NCBI GenBank assembly: GCA_963422445.2
Contig: OY729512.2
Coordinates: 2,976,001-3,040,000 of the forward strand
Reading direction: 5' to 3'
Length of the DNA: 64,000 nt
Source: G963422445 sp963422445
GTDB lineage: Bacteria; Pseudomonadota; Alphaproteobacteria; Thalassobaculales; Thalassobaculaceae
The notes beneath the pieces were generated by a model. It made no database searches and was not told where the DNA came from. It saw only the letters and a program-made list of their open reading frames with translations. The position numbers and the translations under genes are program-made. Below, piece after piece: positions 56,431 to 64,000 of the stretch. Numbering within the stretch: the first letter of the stretch is position 1; each line of letters begins with the position of its first letter.

Positions 56431-57612
56431 CTAACGCCGCGCAATCGCGATGTCGCCACCACTCCGCGGGTTGCCGCCGCCGCGCCAACCTCGCTCGTCC
56501 AGGGCAATGACATGCGCTCGTGCCATGACCGGATCGAAGCTCCAGGACGACTGAACCACATCATGCCCCAAAGCTTCAAGGCTGGCTATCTGGCTACCTT
56601 CGATCCGCGCCTCGACATGCACGGCCCCACCCTCGCAATGGATGCTCGGGACCGTGACGCCCTCGACCGGCGATATGGCATGGACGACAATGTTGATGAT
56701 CGTCTGCAGGACTGCCGAAATGATCACACTGCCACCGAGCACTCCAACAATGATGACCGGCTCTCCGTCCTTCAGCAACATGGTTGGCACCATTCCGGTG
56801 GTTCGCGCCTTGCCCGGAGCGATCGAATTGGCCCGGTCCGGAACCGGATCGGCCAGTTTTATGGAGTTGTTGTAAACAAAACCGAGGCCCGGCGTGACGA
56901 CACCACCGCCGGTGCCAAGGGCATGGGGTACTTAGACGGCATTGCCGGCGTCGTCACGAACCGAAAGATGCGTTGTACAGGATGGCGGCACAGGCCGTGT
57001 TTGCGGCAGCGGTGCAACCTCGCGAGTTTTTGCTGCATGTTCGGCTGCCCTCTGCTTTGAGGTCAGAAATGCGATATCGATCGGAACAAACGCCGGATCG
57101 GCAAGATGGGTGCGCGATCGTGATGCGCGCAGGCCATTGCCGAGGCGATCAAGTGCATGGTTTCGGCAGTACCGGGACCAAAAGCGGCGAGATCGAAATG
57201 CTCGACCGCGACATCTCGATCAGGATTATCCCACTGCCCGGCGGTGGATTGGACCGGATATCAAGGCCGCGATAGGAACCTGTAATCGGATTGCCGCAAC
57301 ACGGCACATAGCCGGAAAGGTCGTCGGCCGTCACAAAGGCGTTGTTGGCTGCGAATTCTTCGGCAATACGAGCTGCAAAATCTCCGTTGCGGATACAGTC
57401 GGGACCTTCGTCGGCAAGGCGGGCAAGGGTATCGGCCATATCCGGATTCCCGATCAGGTTGCCGACATCGGGAAGCTAAACGCCGGGACGCAAATTGAGG
57501 TCCGCGCAAGCCTGGCTGGCCTTGATCCGGGTCACGCTGTCCGGCATGCCCGGTCCGGCCGGCCGGCTCCAGAAGTCGCGGACATGCGACGCCAGCGGAT
57601 ACCCACCGCGCC
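56431..57612 (-). pseudogene. Gamma-glutamyltransferase (GGT)-like gene, truncated and frameshifted
   Basis: The C-terminal small-subunit region is clear: GLGFVYNNSIKLADPVPD, TTGMVPTMLLKDGEPVIIVG, GGSVIISAVLQTIINIVVHA, VPSIHCEGGAVHVEA, to the stop at 56431. Upstream pieces of the large subunit (MADTLARLADEGPDCIRNGD, FAARIAEEFAANNAFVTADD, LSGYVPCCGNPITGSYRG, SNPPPGSGIILIEM) are in another frame, and a TAA follows LSVRDDAGNAV. The N-terminal third is missing at G3 (57614). GGT enzymes transfer or hydrolyse gamma-glutamyl groups in the periplasm. Confidence 0.78.
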
Positions 57613-57619
57613 TAGTGGA

Positions 57620-58689
57620 TTGATCCCAACGTTTGGAACCCTCTTTTTCTTGCGGCGATGATGGTATCGGGATCGGCGGTCCAGACGAAGGGCTTGGCTT
57701 CGGTGGTGTCGTGTTCGTCGATGAATCGGCGGATGGCGTCCTGGAGTTCGCGTCCGGAGCGGAAGACGCCGTATTTGAGACGGCGTCGTGTCCGCTTGGC
57801 GAAAACGCCTTCGAGCGCATTCAGCCACGCGCTCGAGGTGGGGGTGACGTGGAAGGTCCAGCGCGGATGGCGTGCGAGCCAGACCTGGACTTCCTTGTGC
57901 TTGTAAGTGGCGTGGTTGTCGAGGATGGCATGGACCGGGACGCCGGCGGGTATCGCACGATGCGGTTGCGGCATCTCGGGAATTCCTGGTGGCAATGCCG
58001 GCTGGCGTGCTGGCCGATGACCGTGCCGTCGAGCACGGTCAGGGCGGCAAACAGCGTCGTCGTGCCGTTGCGCCTGGAATCATGTGTCATGGTGGCGCCG
58101 CGGCCTTTCTTCAGCGGCAGGCCGGGCTGTGTGCGGTCGCGGGCCTGACTGTGCGACCTGTCATCGATCGACAGCACGACCGCGTGAGCCGGCGGCGCAA
58201 CGGAGAGGCCGACGATGTCGGTCAGCGTCTCGAGGCAGGCGGGATCGTTCGAAAGCTTGAACTGCCGCCATCGGTGCGGCATCAGGCCATGCGCCTTCCA
58301 GACCGCCCAGACCGTCGAAGCGGCACCCCACAGCCTTCGCCATCGCCCGCAGCGTCCAGTGGGTCGCCGCGTGAGGCGGCGGGGTGTGGGTCAACTCTAC
58401 GATCTTCGCCACCGGCTCAGGAGCCGGAGGCGTCTTGCCCGGCGGGCGCGTCTTGTCCCGCAGAAGTCCGTCCACACCGTCTTCCATAGAAGCGGTCCTG
58501 CCAGCGCCAGACACTGTTCTTCGCCTTGCCGGTCTCTCTCATGATGGCCATCGTGCCGAGCCCATCGTCGCTCAGAAGAACGATGCGCGCCCGCCAGACG
58601 TGCTTCTGCGGGCTCTTCGGGTCCGGGACAACCGTTTCAAGGCGACGCCGGTCGTCCGAAGTGAGCGTGAATGAAACACCAGGGCGCAT
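57620..58689 (-). pseudogene. G3 transposase in several frames
   Basis: From ATG 58689: MRPGVSFTLTSDDRRRLETV ... SVWRWQDRF, frame change as in other G copies, MEDGVDGLLRDKTRPPGK, WTLRAMAKAVG, another change, MPHRWRQFKLSNDPACLETL, VVLSIDDRSHSQA, a gap after NRI(V)R (gatgcg missing relative to G4), then HAILDNHATYKHKEV and TSSAWLNALEGVFAKRT. At least three frame changes. Inactive as it stands. Confidence 0.8.
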
Positions 58690-58726
58690 CTTGCAGACCT
58701 CCGTGATCGACAAATCAGAAGAACAT

Positions 58727-60223
58727 GAACCTCTTGCAAAATTCCTGTCCCCAGGGTCCGGTGAGCCCGGATCGGTCGGTTGATCCCGGTCACCTCTGCA
58801 CCTGGAGGTCGGAATCCATGGATTCGCGGTGTCTCGTCAGAGATGATGAGAACAAACAGGGACCTTTGCGGACATCGGGACACGCCTCTCCGGGCCACTC
58901 TCTTCGAGAGGGCCGCGAAGGGTCGGTATGCGTTGTCGGAGCCGCGCTATGGGACGGCGAGACGTATCAATGGGTCAGCCGCCAGGGCCAGGATGCCGAC
59001 CATGAGATGGCAGGCGACCTTGGAATGTCCACGGACGCGGACATGGCGCCCGCCACACTCATCCTTGAGGCGGGCGTTGGTCCTCTCGACACCGGACCGG
59101 ATCCGGAACCGCACGGTCTCGGGATCGACATGGCCTATTGCACGCCGGGCCCGGACCTCCCGGTCTCGCTCCTCCTTGAGGTCCTTGTCCCGGCGCGGAT
59201 TGACATCGATGATCGGAACATGGCCAAGCCGTTCGCTCATCTGGTAGATCTCCCTGGCATCATAGGCCGCGTCCATGAGATCGTAGAGATTGGTCACACG
59301 CGCGGCGGTCATCATCGCCAGCGGGATCGCGACCTGGCTGTCATGGACGGATGCCGAGGTGAGGACGGTCCTCAGCGGCGCCCCGCAGTCTGCTGTGTCG
59401 ATATGTAGCTTGTAATCGCGCCAAGCCTCCATGACCCCCTTGGCATTCTTCTTTGCCCTGTGATCGCAGACCTTCGGCATCGCGTCGAGCCTCTCATCGA
59501 GATCCATCCCGTTCGCTTGCTGTTCGAGACGCCCAGGCTCCTTCGTCCTCTCCGCGCCCTTGCGGGGCCGGCCGCGCTTGCGGTTCGGCGTCCTGGCCTT
59601 CGGCGTTGGGGCCGGCGTCTCCCGGGCCTCGATGGCCGTCGGGTCCCTCGACACGTGGCCGATGAGCGCGTCGCCCAGTGTCTCTGCAACCAGAGCCGCG
59701 TGCATCCTCTCCGGAAGACGGGACTGCGAAAATTCGGCAAACGCCCGCGAAAACGTCGCTTCACTCGGGATCTTCGCGACACGCGACCAGCCGCACAGTC
59801 GGCGCAACGTCGGGTCCACCTTGAGCCTGTCGATCAGGTGGCGGGTCGTCGGCAGATCCCATACCGCCTTGGCGATGAAGCCACGGGCCAGCGCCTGGCG
59901 ATCCTCCCGGGGCCGACCCGGACCGGTCCACACCCCATCGACGAAGCCCTCCACCTTGACGAGATCGAGAGCTGTCACGAAGCGCTTGTGCGTCTCCAGG
60001 AGAGGACCGACCGCCTCGGCCAACGCAGGGAAAAGGTCCCCTTGAAATCGGCGCCAGAGATCGGATAGGGTCGAGCCAAGGGTCATCGGGGTCACCCCGT
60101 AGTATGTTATGTTTCCACAATAACAAGATACCACGGGGTGGTCCCGGGACCTAGGTCCTCGACAACAAAATCAGCCTGGACAAGGCAAAAAACCGGTCGG
60201 GCCGGCAATTTTGCAAGAAGCTC
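58727..60223 (-). mobile_element. IS5/IS1182-like element B3, 1497 bp, intact
   Basis: Ends gaacctcttgcaaaattcc at 58727 and gcaagaagctc at 60223; target duplication acat at 58723-58726 and 60224-60227, inside G3. The reference copy for B1 and B2. Confidence 0.92.
58947..60086 (-). CDS. B3 transposase (IS5/IS1182-like), intact
   Basis: About 379 residues from ATG 60086 (MTLGSTLSDLWRRFQGDLFP). N-terminal DUF772-like region (HKRFVTALDLVKVEGFVDGV, TTRHLIDRLKVDPTLRRLCG, SEATFSRAFAEFSQSRLPER), first Asp in IGHVSRDPTAIEARE, a basic linker (RTPNRKRGRPRKG), second Asp in VPIIDVNPRRDKD and Glu in RSGVERTNARLKDE. No frameshift; likely active. A longer frame to 60134 has no support. Confidence 0.9.
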   Translation of the reverse strand: MTLGSTLSDLWRRFQGDLFPALAEAVGPLLETHKRFVTALDLVKVEGFVDGVWTGPGRPREDRQALARGFIAKAVWDLPTTRHLIDRLKVDPTLRRLCGWSRVAKIPSEATFSRAFAEFSQSRLPERMHAALVAETLGDALIGHVSRDPTAIEARETPAPTPKARTPNRKRGRPRKGAERTKEPGRLEQQANGMDLDERLDAMPKVCDHRAKKNAKGVMEAWRDYKLHIDTADCGAPLRTVLTSASVHDSQVAIPLAMMTAARVTNLYDLMDAAYDAREIYQMSERLGHVPIIDVNPRRDKDLKEERDREVRARRAIGHVDPETVRFRIRSGVERTNARLKDECGGRHVRVRGHSKVACHLMVGILALAADPLIRLAVP

Positions 60224-60268
60224 ACATAATAACGGATATATTTGTAATGATCAATCCACTAGTGGATT

Positions 60269-61339
60269 GATTCCAACGTTTGGACCCCCTCTTTTTCTTG
60301 CGGCGATGCTGGTATCGGGGTCGGCGGTCCAGACGAACGGCCTGGCTTCTGTGGTGTTGTGTTCGTCGATGACGCGGCGGATGGCGTCCTGGAATTCGCG
60401 TACGGAGCGGAAGACGCCGTATTTGATACGGCGTCGTGTCCGCTTGGCGAAGACGCCTTCGACCGCGTTCAGCCACGAGCTCGAGGTGGGGGTGAAATGG
60501 AAGGTCCAGTGCGGATGGCGTGCGCGCCAGACCTGGACGTCCTTGTGCTTGTGAGTGGCGTCGTTGTCGAGGATGGCATGGACCGGGACGCCGGCGGGTA
60601 TCGTGTGCGCGATGCGGTTGCGGAATTTCAGGAACTCCTGGTGGCGATGCCGACTGGCGTGCTGGCCGATGACCGTGCCGTCGAGCACGGTCAGGGCGGC
60701 AAACAGCGTCGTCGTGCCGTTGCGCTTGGAATCATGTGTCATGGTAGCGCCGCGGCCTTTCTTCAGCGGCAGGCCGGGCTGTGTGCGGTCGCGTGCCTGA
60801 TTGTGCGACGTGTCAATCGACAGCACGACCGCGTGAGCCGGCGGCGCAACGGAGAGGCCAATGATGTCGGTCAGCGTCTCGAGGCAGGCGGGATCGTTCG
60901 AAAGCGTGAACGGCCGCCAGCGGTGCGGCATCAGGCCATGCGCCTTCCAGACCGCCCAGACCCTCGAAGCGGCATCCCCACAGCCTTCACCATCGCCCGC
61001 AGCGTCCAGTGGGTCGCCGCGTGAGGCGGCGGGGTGTGGGTCAACTCTACGATCTTCGCCTCTGGCTCAGGAGCCAGAGGCGTCTTGCCCGGCGGACGCG
61101 TCTTGTCCCGCAGAAGTCCGTCCACACCGTCTTCCATAGAAGCGGTCCTGCCAGCGCCAGACACTGTTCTTCGCCTTGCCGGTCTCTCTCATGATGGCCA
61201 TCGTGCCGAGCCCGTCGTCGCTCAGAAGACCGATGCGCGTCCGCCAGACGTGCTTCTGCGGGCTCTTCGGGTCCGGGACAACCGTTTCAAGGCGACGCCG
61301 GTCGCCCGAAGTGAGCGTGAATGAAACACCAGGGCGCAT
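60269..61339 (-). pseudogene. G4 transposase in two or three frames
   Basis: From ATG 61339: MRPGVSFTLTSGDRRRLETV, RETGKAKNSVWRWQDRF; after the conserved frame change MEDGVDGLLRDKTRPPGK, WTLRAMVKAVG. A further change near 60975 precedes MPHRWRPFTLSNDPACLETL, VLSIDTSHNQARDRTQPG (first Asp), HAILDNDATHKHKDVQVW (second Asp), TPTSSSWLNAVEGVFAKRT (Glu), REFQDAIRRVIDEHNTTEAR. Catalytic half is one continuous frame of over 200 codons. Confidence 0.8.
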
Positions 61340-61369
61340 CTTGCAGACCTCCGTGATCGACAAATCATA

Positions 61370-62586
61370 CCAAACGCAAGTCATATGAACCGATACAGTG
61401 AGGCATCGGGATCAGCACGATGGGGCTACGGCCCAGCTGCGCCGGGTCGTATTGGTGATGACGTCGGGCTGGTCGGTCAGCCATTGCCACCCCGTCCAGC
61501 AGGCGTCCCTCAGGGCGGAGACATTCTTGAACACGCGGTTGGCGAAGCGGTTCGATTTCAGGAACAGAATGATCTGCTCCATCGGATTGAGTTCCGGACT
61601 GTAGGGCGGCAGATGCACGAGCGTCAGGTTGGGGGGAACGAGAAGGTCGCCCGAGCGATGCCAGCCCGCCCCGTCCAGCACAATCACGCCGTGCGCACCC
61701 GGCGCCACGGCCGCGCCGATCGCCGCCAGATGCTCGTTCATCGACGCCGTGTTCGCCCTGTCCGCCACGTGGGCGATGCCGACGCCGCGCTCTGCGCAGG
61801 TGGCGCCGAACAGATAGACGTAGCCATAGCGATGGTCGCGCAGGATGCGCGGACGCTGCTTCCCATTCGCCCAGACCCGTGTCGTCATCCCCTTCTGGCC
61901 GATGCGCGCTTCGTCCTGGAACCAGATTTCTATCGGACCCGCCAGCGCCTCAGAGCTGAGCGCCGACGTCAACTGTGCCTCGAACTCCGCCACGAACGAC
62001 CTCTGCCGCTCCGCGTCGGCTTTGGGGTGGACCGGCCGCCCCGAGACAAAGCGAAACCCGGCCCTTCGGAGCATCATACGGGCACCGCTCTCCGTATAGA
62101 TGACCCCGAAGGCCTCCTCGATTTTCCGTAAGATGTCCTGAACGCGCCAGCGCGTCACACCGTCCCGCTCAAGCTCGGGACCCGCCTCGATCCAGGCGCC
62201 GATCTCGGCGATCTGCGCGTCCGTCAACCGGCCCTCGCTCCCGCCGCGCGGGAGATCCGCGAGGCCGTCGAAGCCCTCCGTGTTGTAGCGCAACACCCAG
62301 TCGCGCAGGATTTGAAGCTCCATGCCCTGCGCCCGAGCCGCCTCCGTGCGAGACGCACCCTCCATGATCATGGCGAGCGCACGCGCGCGCGACGCTTGCT
62401 TCGCGTCCCCGCAGTGCCTCGAAAGCGCGTGGAGCTCGTCCGCTGTGTGTGCCGTCCAGGTTATCGGCGTTGCCGCACTCATCGTCATCCTCCGGCGCTG
62501 GTGAGTCGATCACCACAGTCTATGAAGGTCGTCCGGACCGTCACCCCAACATATTGGGATGGTGAGTCAATTTGGAGCGCGCTTGG
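61370..62586 (-). mobile_element. IS630-family element H, 1217 bp
   Basis: Left end ccaaacgcaagtcata at 61370, right end (other strand) ccaagcgcgctccaaa from 62586, TA on both sides (61368-61369 and 62587-62588). Inserted in the leader of G4. Confidence 0.85.
61412..62488 (-). CDS. H transposase (IS630 family), intact
   Basis: 358 residues (or 356 from the second ATG). Helix-turn-helix GASRTEAARAQGMELQILRD, then YNTEGFDGLADLPRGG, TRWRVQDILRKIEEAFGVIY. DDE core: D in IEIWFQDEARIGQKG, D in GVIVLDGAGWHRS, E in PPYSPELNPMEQI. A different IS630 lineage from G and J. No frameshift; likely active. Confidence 0.92.
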   Translation of the reverse strand: MTMSAATPITWTAHTADELHALSRHCGDAKQASRARALAMIMEGASRTEAARAQGMELQILRDWVLRYNTEGFDGLADLPRGGSEGRLTDAQIAEIGAWIEAGPELERDGVTRWRVQDILRKIEEAFGVIYTESGARMMLRRAGFRFVSGRPVHPKADAERQRSFVAEFEAQLTSALSSEALAGPIEIWFQDEARIGQKGMTTRVWANGKQRPRILRDHRYGYVYLFGATCAERGVGIAHVADRANTASMNEHLAAIGAAVAPGAHGVIVLDGAGWHRSGDLLVPPNLTLVHLPPYSPELNPMEQIILFLKSNRFANRVFKNVSALRDACWTGWQWLTDQPDVITNTTRRSWAVAPSC

Positions 62587-62634
62587 TATCAGAAGAACAT
62601 AATAACGGAGATACCTGTAACGATCAATCCACTA

Positions 62635-62727
62635 GAGATGGTGGTAGACAAACCGCGGGACGGTCGCATGAACCTTGAGAACTTCGATCTGGGTCGGTTC
62701 AGCGGCCATGTCAATGTCGTCCAGATG
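62635..62727 (+). pseudogene. Possible 3' end of an unknown chromosomal gene
   Basis: Directly after G4 the plus strand reads EMVVDKPRDGRMNLENFDLG and RFSGHVNVVQM, then TGA. Codon use looks coding but I do not recognise the protein; the 5' part would have been removed at G4. Weakly supported. Confidence 0.25.
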
Positions 62728-62785
62728 TGAGTGTCTAAATCATAATGATATCAATTAGTGACAGTGACCTGCATGCGTCCGAGAC
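62728..62785 (-). mobile_element. D3: terminal remnant of a D-type element
   Basis: gtgtctaaatcataatgatatcaat and cagtgacctgcatgcgtccgag resemble the terminal 58 bases of D2 (gtgtttgaatcataacgatatcaag ... cagtgactttcttacgtccgag). The remainder of the element is missing; IS3 element Q follows. Confidence 0.65.
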
Positions 62786-62846
62786 CCCAAGGGCCGAAAA
62801 CCATCAAGAGCGATCACCTCCGGATCCGGAGGTGATCGCCAAGCCG

Positions 62847-63167
62847 ATGCGGTGCCAGTTCACCGCCGAGTATCGGCTTCGGATCGTGGAGGAGGCGGAC
62901 CGATGTACGCGCCCGGGCGAGATCGGTCGCCTGCTTTGCCGCGAGGGTCTATACACCTCGCATCTTTCCGCTTGGCGCAAGGCACGACGTCGCGGTTCGC
63001 TTCAGGGTTTGGCGCCGAAAAAGCGCGGTGTCAAACCGGCCGAACCCAACCCTCTCAGTCCCAAGGTTCGCCAGCTCGAGGCGAAGGTGGCACGCCTTGA
63101 GAAAGAGCATGCCACCGCACACACGATCCTGGATGTGCAGGGAAAATATCCGGGTTGCTGGGACTGA
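62847..63167 (+). CDS. Q orfA (IS3-family helix-turn-helix protein)
   Basis: From ATG 62847: MRCQFTAEYRLRIVEEADRC, TRPGEIGRLLCREGLYTSHL, SAWRKARRRGSLQGL, then a basic stretch and the leucine-zipper-like KVRQLEAKVARLEKEHATAH, TILDVQGK. A standard IS3 OrfA. The last codons (YPGCWD) are out of frame relative to the usual VAGLLGL, suggesting an indel near 63140. Confidence 0.8.
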   Translation: MRCQFTAEYRLRIVEEADRCTRPGEIGRLLCREGLYTSHLSAWRKARRRGSLQGLAPKKRGVKPAEPNPLSPKVRQLEAKVARLEKEHATAHTILDVQGKYPGCWD

Positions 63168-63168
63168 A

Positions 63169-64000
63169 CCTGAACAACGGGACGAACTGCTGATGGCGGC
63201 CAAGTCGCTCGCATTGCCGGTCGGCGTGGCGCCGGCGTGCCGGGGGCTGGGCGTACCGCGGGCAACCTTCTACCGCCGTCACAGGTCCGCTCCCGGGCGC
63301 CAGCAGCCCCGCCCCACGCCCGCCCGGGCCCTGTTGCGAGGGCGAACGAGAACACATCCTGGAGACGCTTTCCTCGCCGCGCTTCGTCGACCGCTCCCCG
63401 ACCGAGGTCGTCGCGACGCTTCTGGACGAAGGGCAGTCCCTTTACTCGGAACGCACGATGTACCGGATTCTGGCCGCGGCCGCACCGGTGCGCGAACGAC
63501 GAAATCAGCTCACTCACCCGAGCGACACCAAGCCCGAGTTGGTCGCGATCGCACCGAACGAAACCTGGTCGTGGGACATCACGCGCCTTCTGGGACCGAA
63601 ACGCTGGACGTACTTCTACCTGTACGTGCTGCTCGACATCTTCAGCCGATATGGGGTCGGGTGGATGGTCGCCGAACGGGAGAGCTCGACGCTGGCTGCA
63701 CGGCTCATCGAGCAAACCTGCCTCAAGCAAGGCATCGAGCCCGACACGCTGACCCTGCACTTGGATCGCGGGGCACCGATGACCAGCAAGTGCACCGCGC
63801 AGCGGCTGGCCGACCTCGGGGTGACCCGCTCGCTCAACCGTCCCCAGGTCAGTGACGACAACCCCTTCTCCGAGGCGCAGTTCAAGACCCTGAAGGACCA
63901 CCCCGGCTTCCCCGGGCGGTTCGACGACACCGCGGCTACGACCGCCTTCTACCGTTAGTTCTTCTTCTGCTACAACACCGAGCATCGACATGCCGGGATC
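63169..64000 (+). pseudogene. Q orfB (IS3-family integrase-like transposase), broken and partial
   Basis: Pieces: DELLMAAKSLALPVGVAPAC, RATFYRRHRSAPG in one frame; after about 63340, LETLSSPRFVDRSPTEVVAT in a second frame; the SERTMYRILAAAAPVRERRN region and WSWDITRLLGPKRWTYFYLY (first Asp), LTLHLDRGAPMTSK (second Asp) and NPFSEAQFKTLK (Glu) in the frame that ends with TAG at 63956. The frame continues after the stop with FFFCYNTEHRHAGI at the window end. Damaged copy. Confidence 0.82.

Larger units (their letters stand above)
57615..60259 (-). mobile_element. IS630-family-like element G3, split by B3
   Basis: Left end gtggattgatcccaacg at 57615 after TA (57613-57614); right end catcaatccac-type word (gatcaatccac) at 60259 before TA (60260-60261). 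B3 (58727-60223) is inserted in the leader between the transposase start and the right end. The right TA is also the left TA of G4. Confidence 0.85.
60262..62632 (-). mobile_element. IS630-family-like element G4, split by H
   Basis: Left end gtggattgattccaacg at 60262; right end gatcaatccac at 62632, TA on both sides (60260-60261, shared with G3, and 62633-62634). H (61370-62586) is inserted in the leader. Most complete of the G copies. Confidence 0.85.
62786..64000 (+). mobile_element. IS3-family element Q, running off the window
   Basis: orfA and orfB of an IS3-type element without a visible right end. The left end is not clearly defined; it begins at or just after the D3 remnant. Confidence 0.7.

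Noticed and set aside
1..64000. CRISPR array, rRNA operon, phage structural genes
   Set aside because: No regularly spaced short repeats, rRNA-like sequence or phage morphogenesis genes were seen; repeats are all explained by IS copies.

Overview
The window looks like a piece of an alphaproteobacterial chromosome that has been heavily invaded by insertion sequences (IS). The DNA is GC-rich. The non-mobile genes (LeuC/LeuD-like proteins, a COG0523 GTPase, TauD-type dioxygenases, a DUF2783 protein, an ExoA-like glycosyltransferase, a deaminating oxidase) have the flavour of Rhodospirillales or Rhizobiales, but the species is an inference and I cannot name it. By my boundaries roughly 60 percent of the 64 kb is mobile DNA. 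No rRNA, tRNA or CRISPR array was seen.

Layout. 1-12.6 kb is a nested IS block: an IS5-family E element carrying a 2.5-kb element A; an F element carrying B1; a transposase remnant; C1, D1, C2; then B2 split by M1, a DUF4338-ISAs1 element. 12.6-15.8 kb holds decayed polysaccharide genes (asnB tail, broken GT4 glycosyltransferase) with D2 and a K-type remnant. 15.8-26.7 kb is the main metabolic island: a minus-strand operon SDR > alpha/beta hydrolase > isocitrate-lyase/PEP-mutase-type lyase > LeuC-like > LeuD-like; a plus-strand EamA transporter; and a second minus-strand operon carbamoylase-type Zn hydrolase > small unknown protein > COG0523 GTPase > dihydropyrimidinase-like hydrolase > broken TauD. 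26.8-38.8 kb is again mobile: L1, a NIPSNAP fragment, E2-C3-F2 joined through shared CTAG sites, and a nest (M2 containing N) in which DUF4338 (DruA-family) domains are fused to transposases; then G1 and a B fragment. 39.1-44.0 kb carries a broken thioesterase facing a compact oxidative operon (beta-hydroxyacid dehydrogenase, flavin monooxygenase, aromatic-type hydroxylase, DUF2783). 44.1-54.3 kb: L2, an L-derived 121-bp MITE, G2, a glycosyltransferase cut by J1, a Fic fragment, K, J2 and an IS3 remnant. 54.3-57.6 kb: TauD, deaminating flavin oxidase and a broken gamma-glutamyltransferase. 57.6-64 kb: G3 (with B3), G4 (with H), and an IS3 element running off the end.

How it fits together. The intact chromosomal genes form catabolic modules: hydrolysis of a cyclic amide or ureide by two zinc amidohydrolases with a COG0523 metallochaperone; hydration/isomerisation and C-C cleavage of a branched dicarboxylate by LeuCD-like plus lyase; and flavin-dependent oxidation of an organic substrate. 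Substrates cannot be read from the sequence. The most unusual signal is the repeated physical fusion of DUF4338 to DDE transposases of two families (ISAs1 and IS4/Tn5-like), inside elements whose ends and target duplications are visible. Many genes and IS copies carry single-base frameshifts; this may be real decay or residual sequencing error, and both should be kept in mind.
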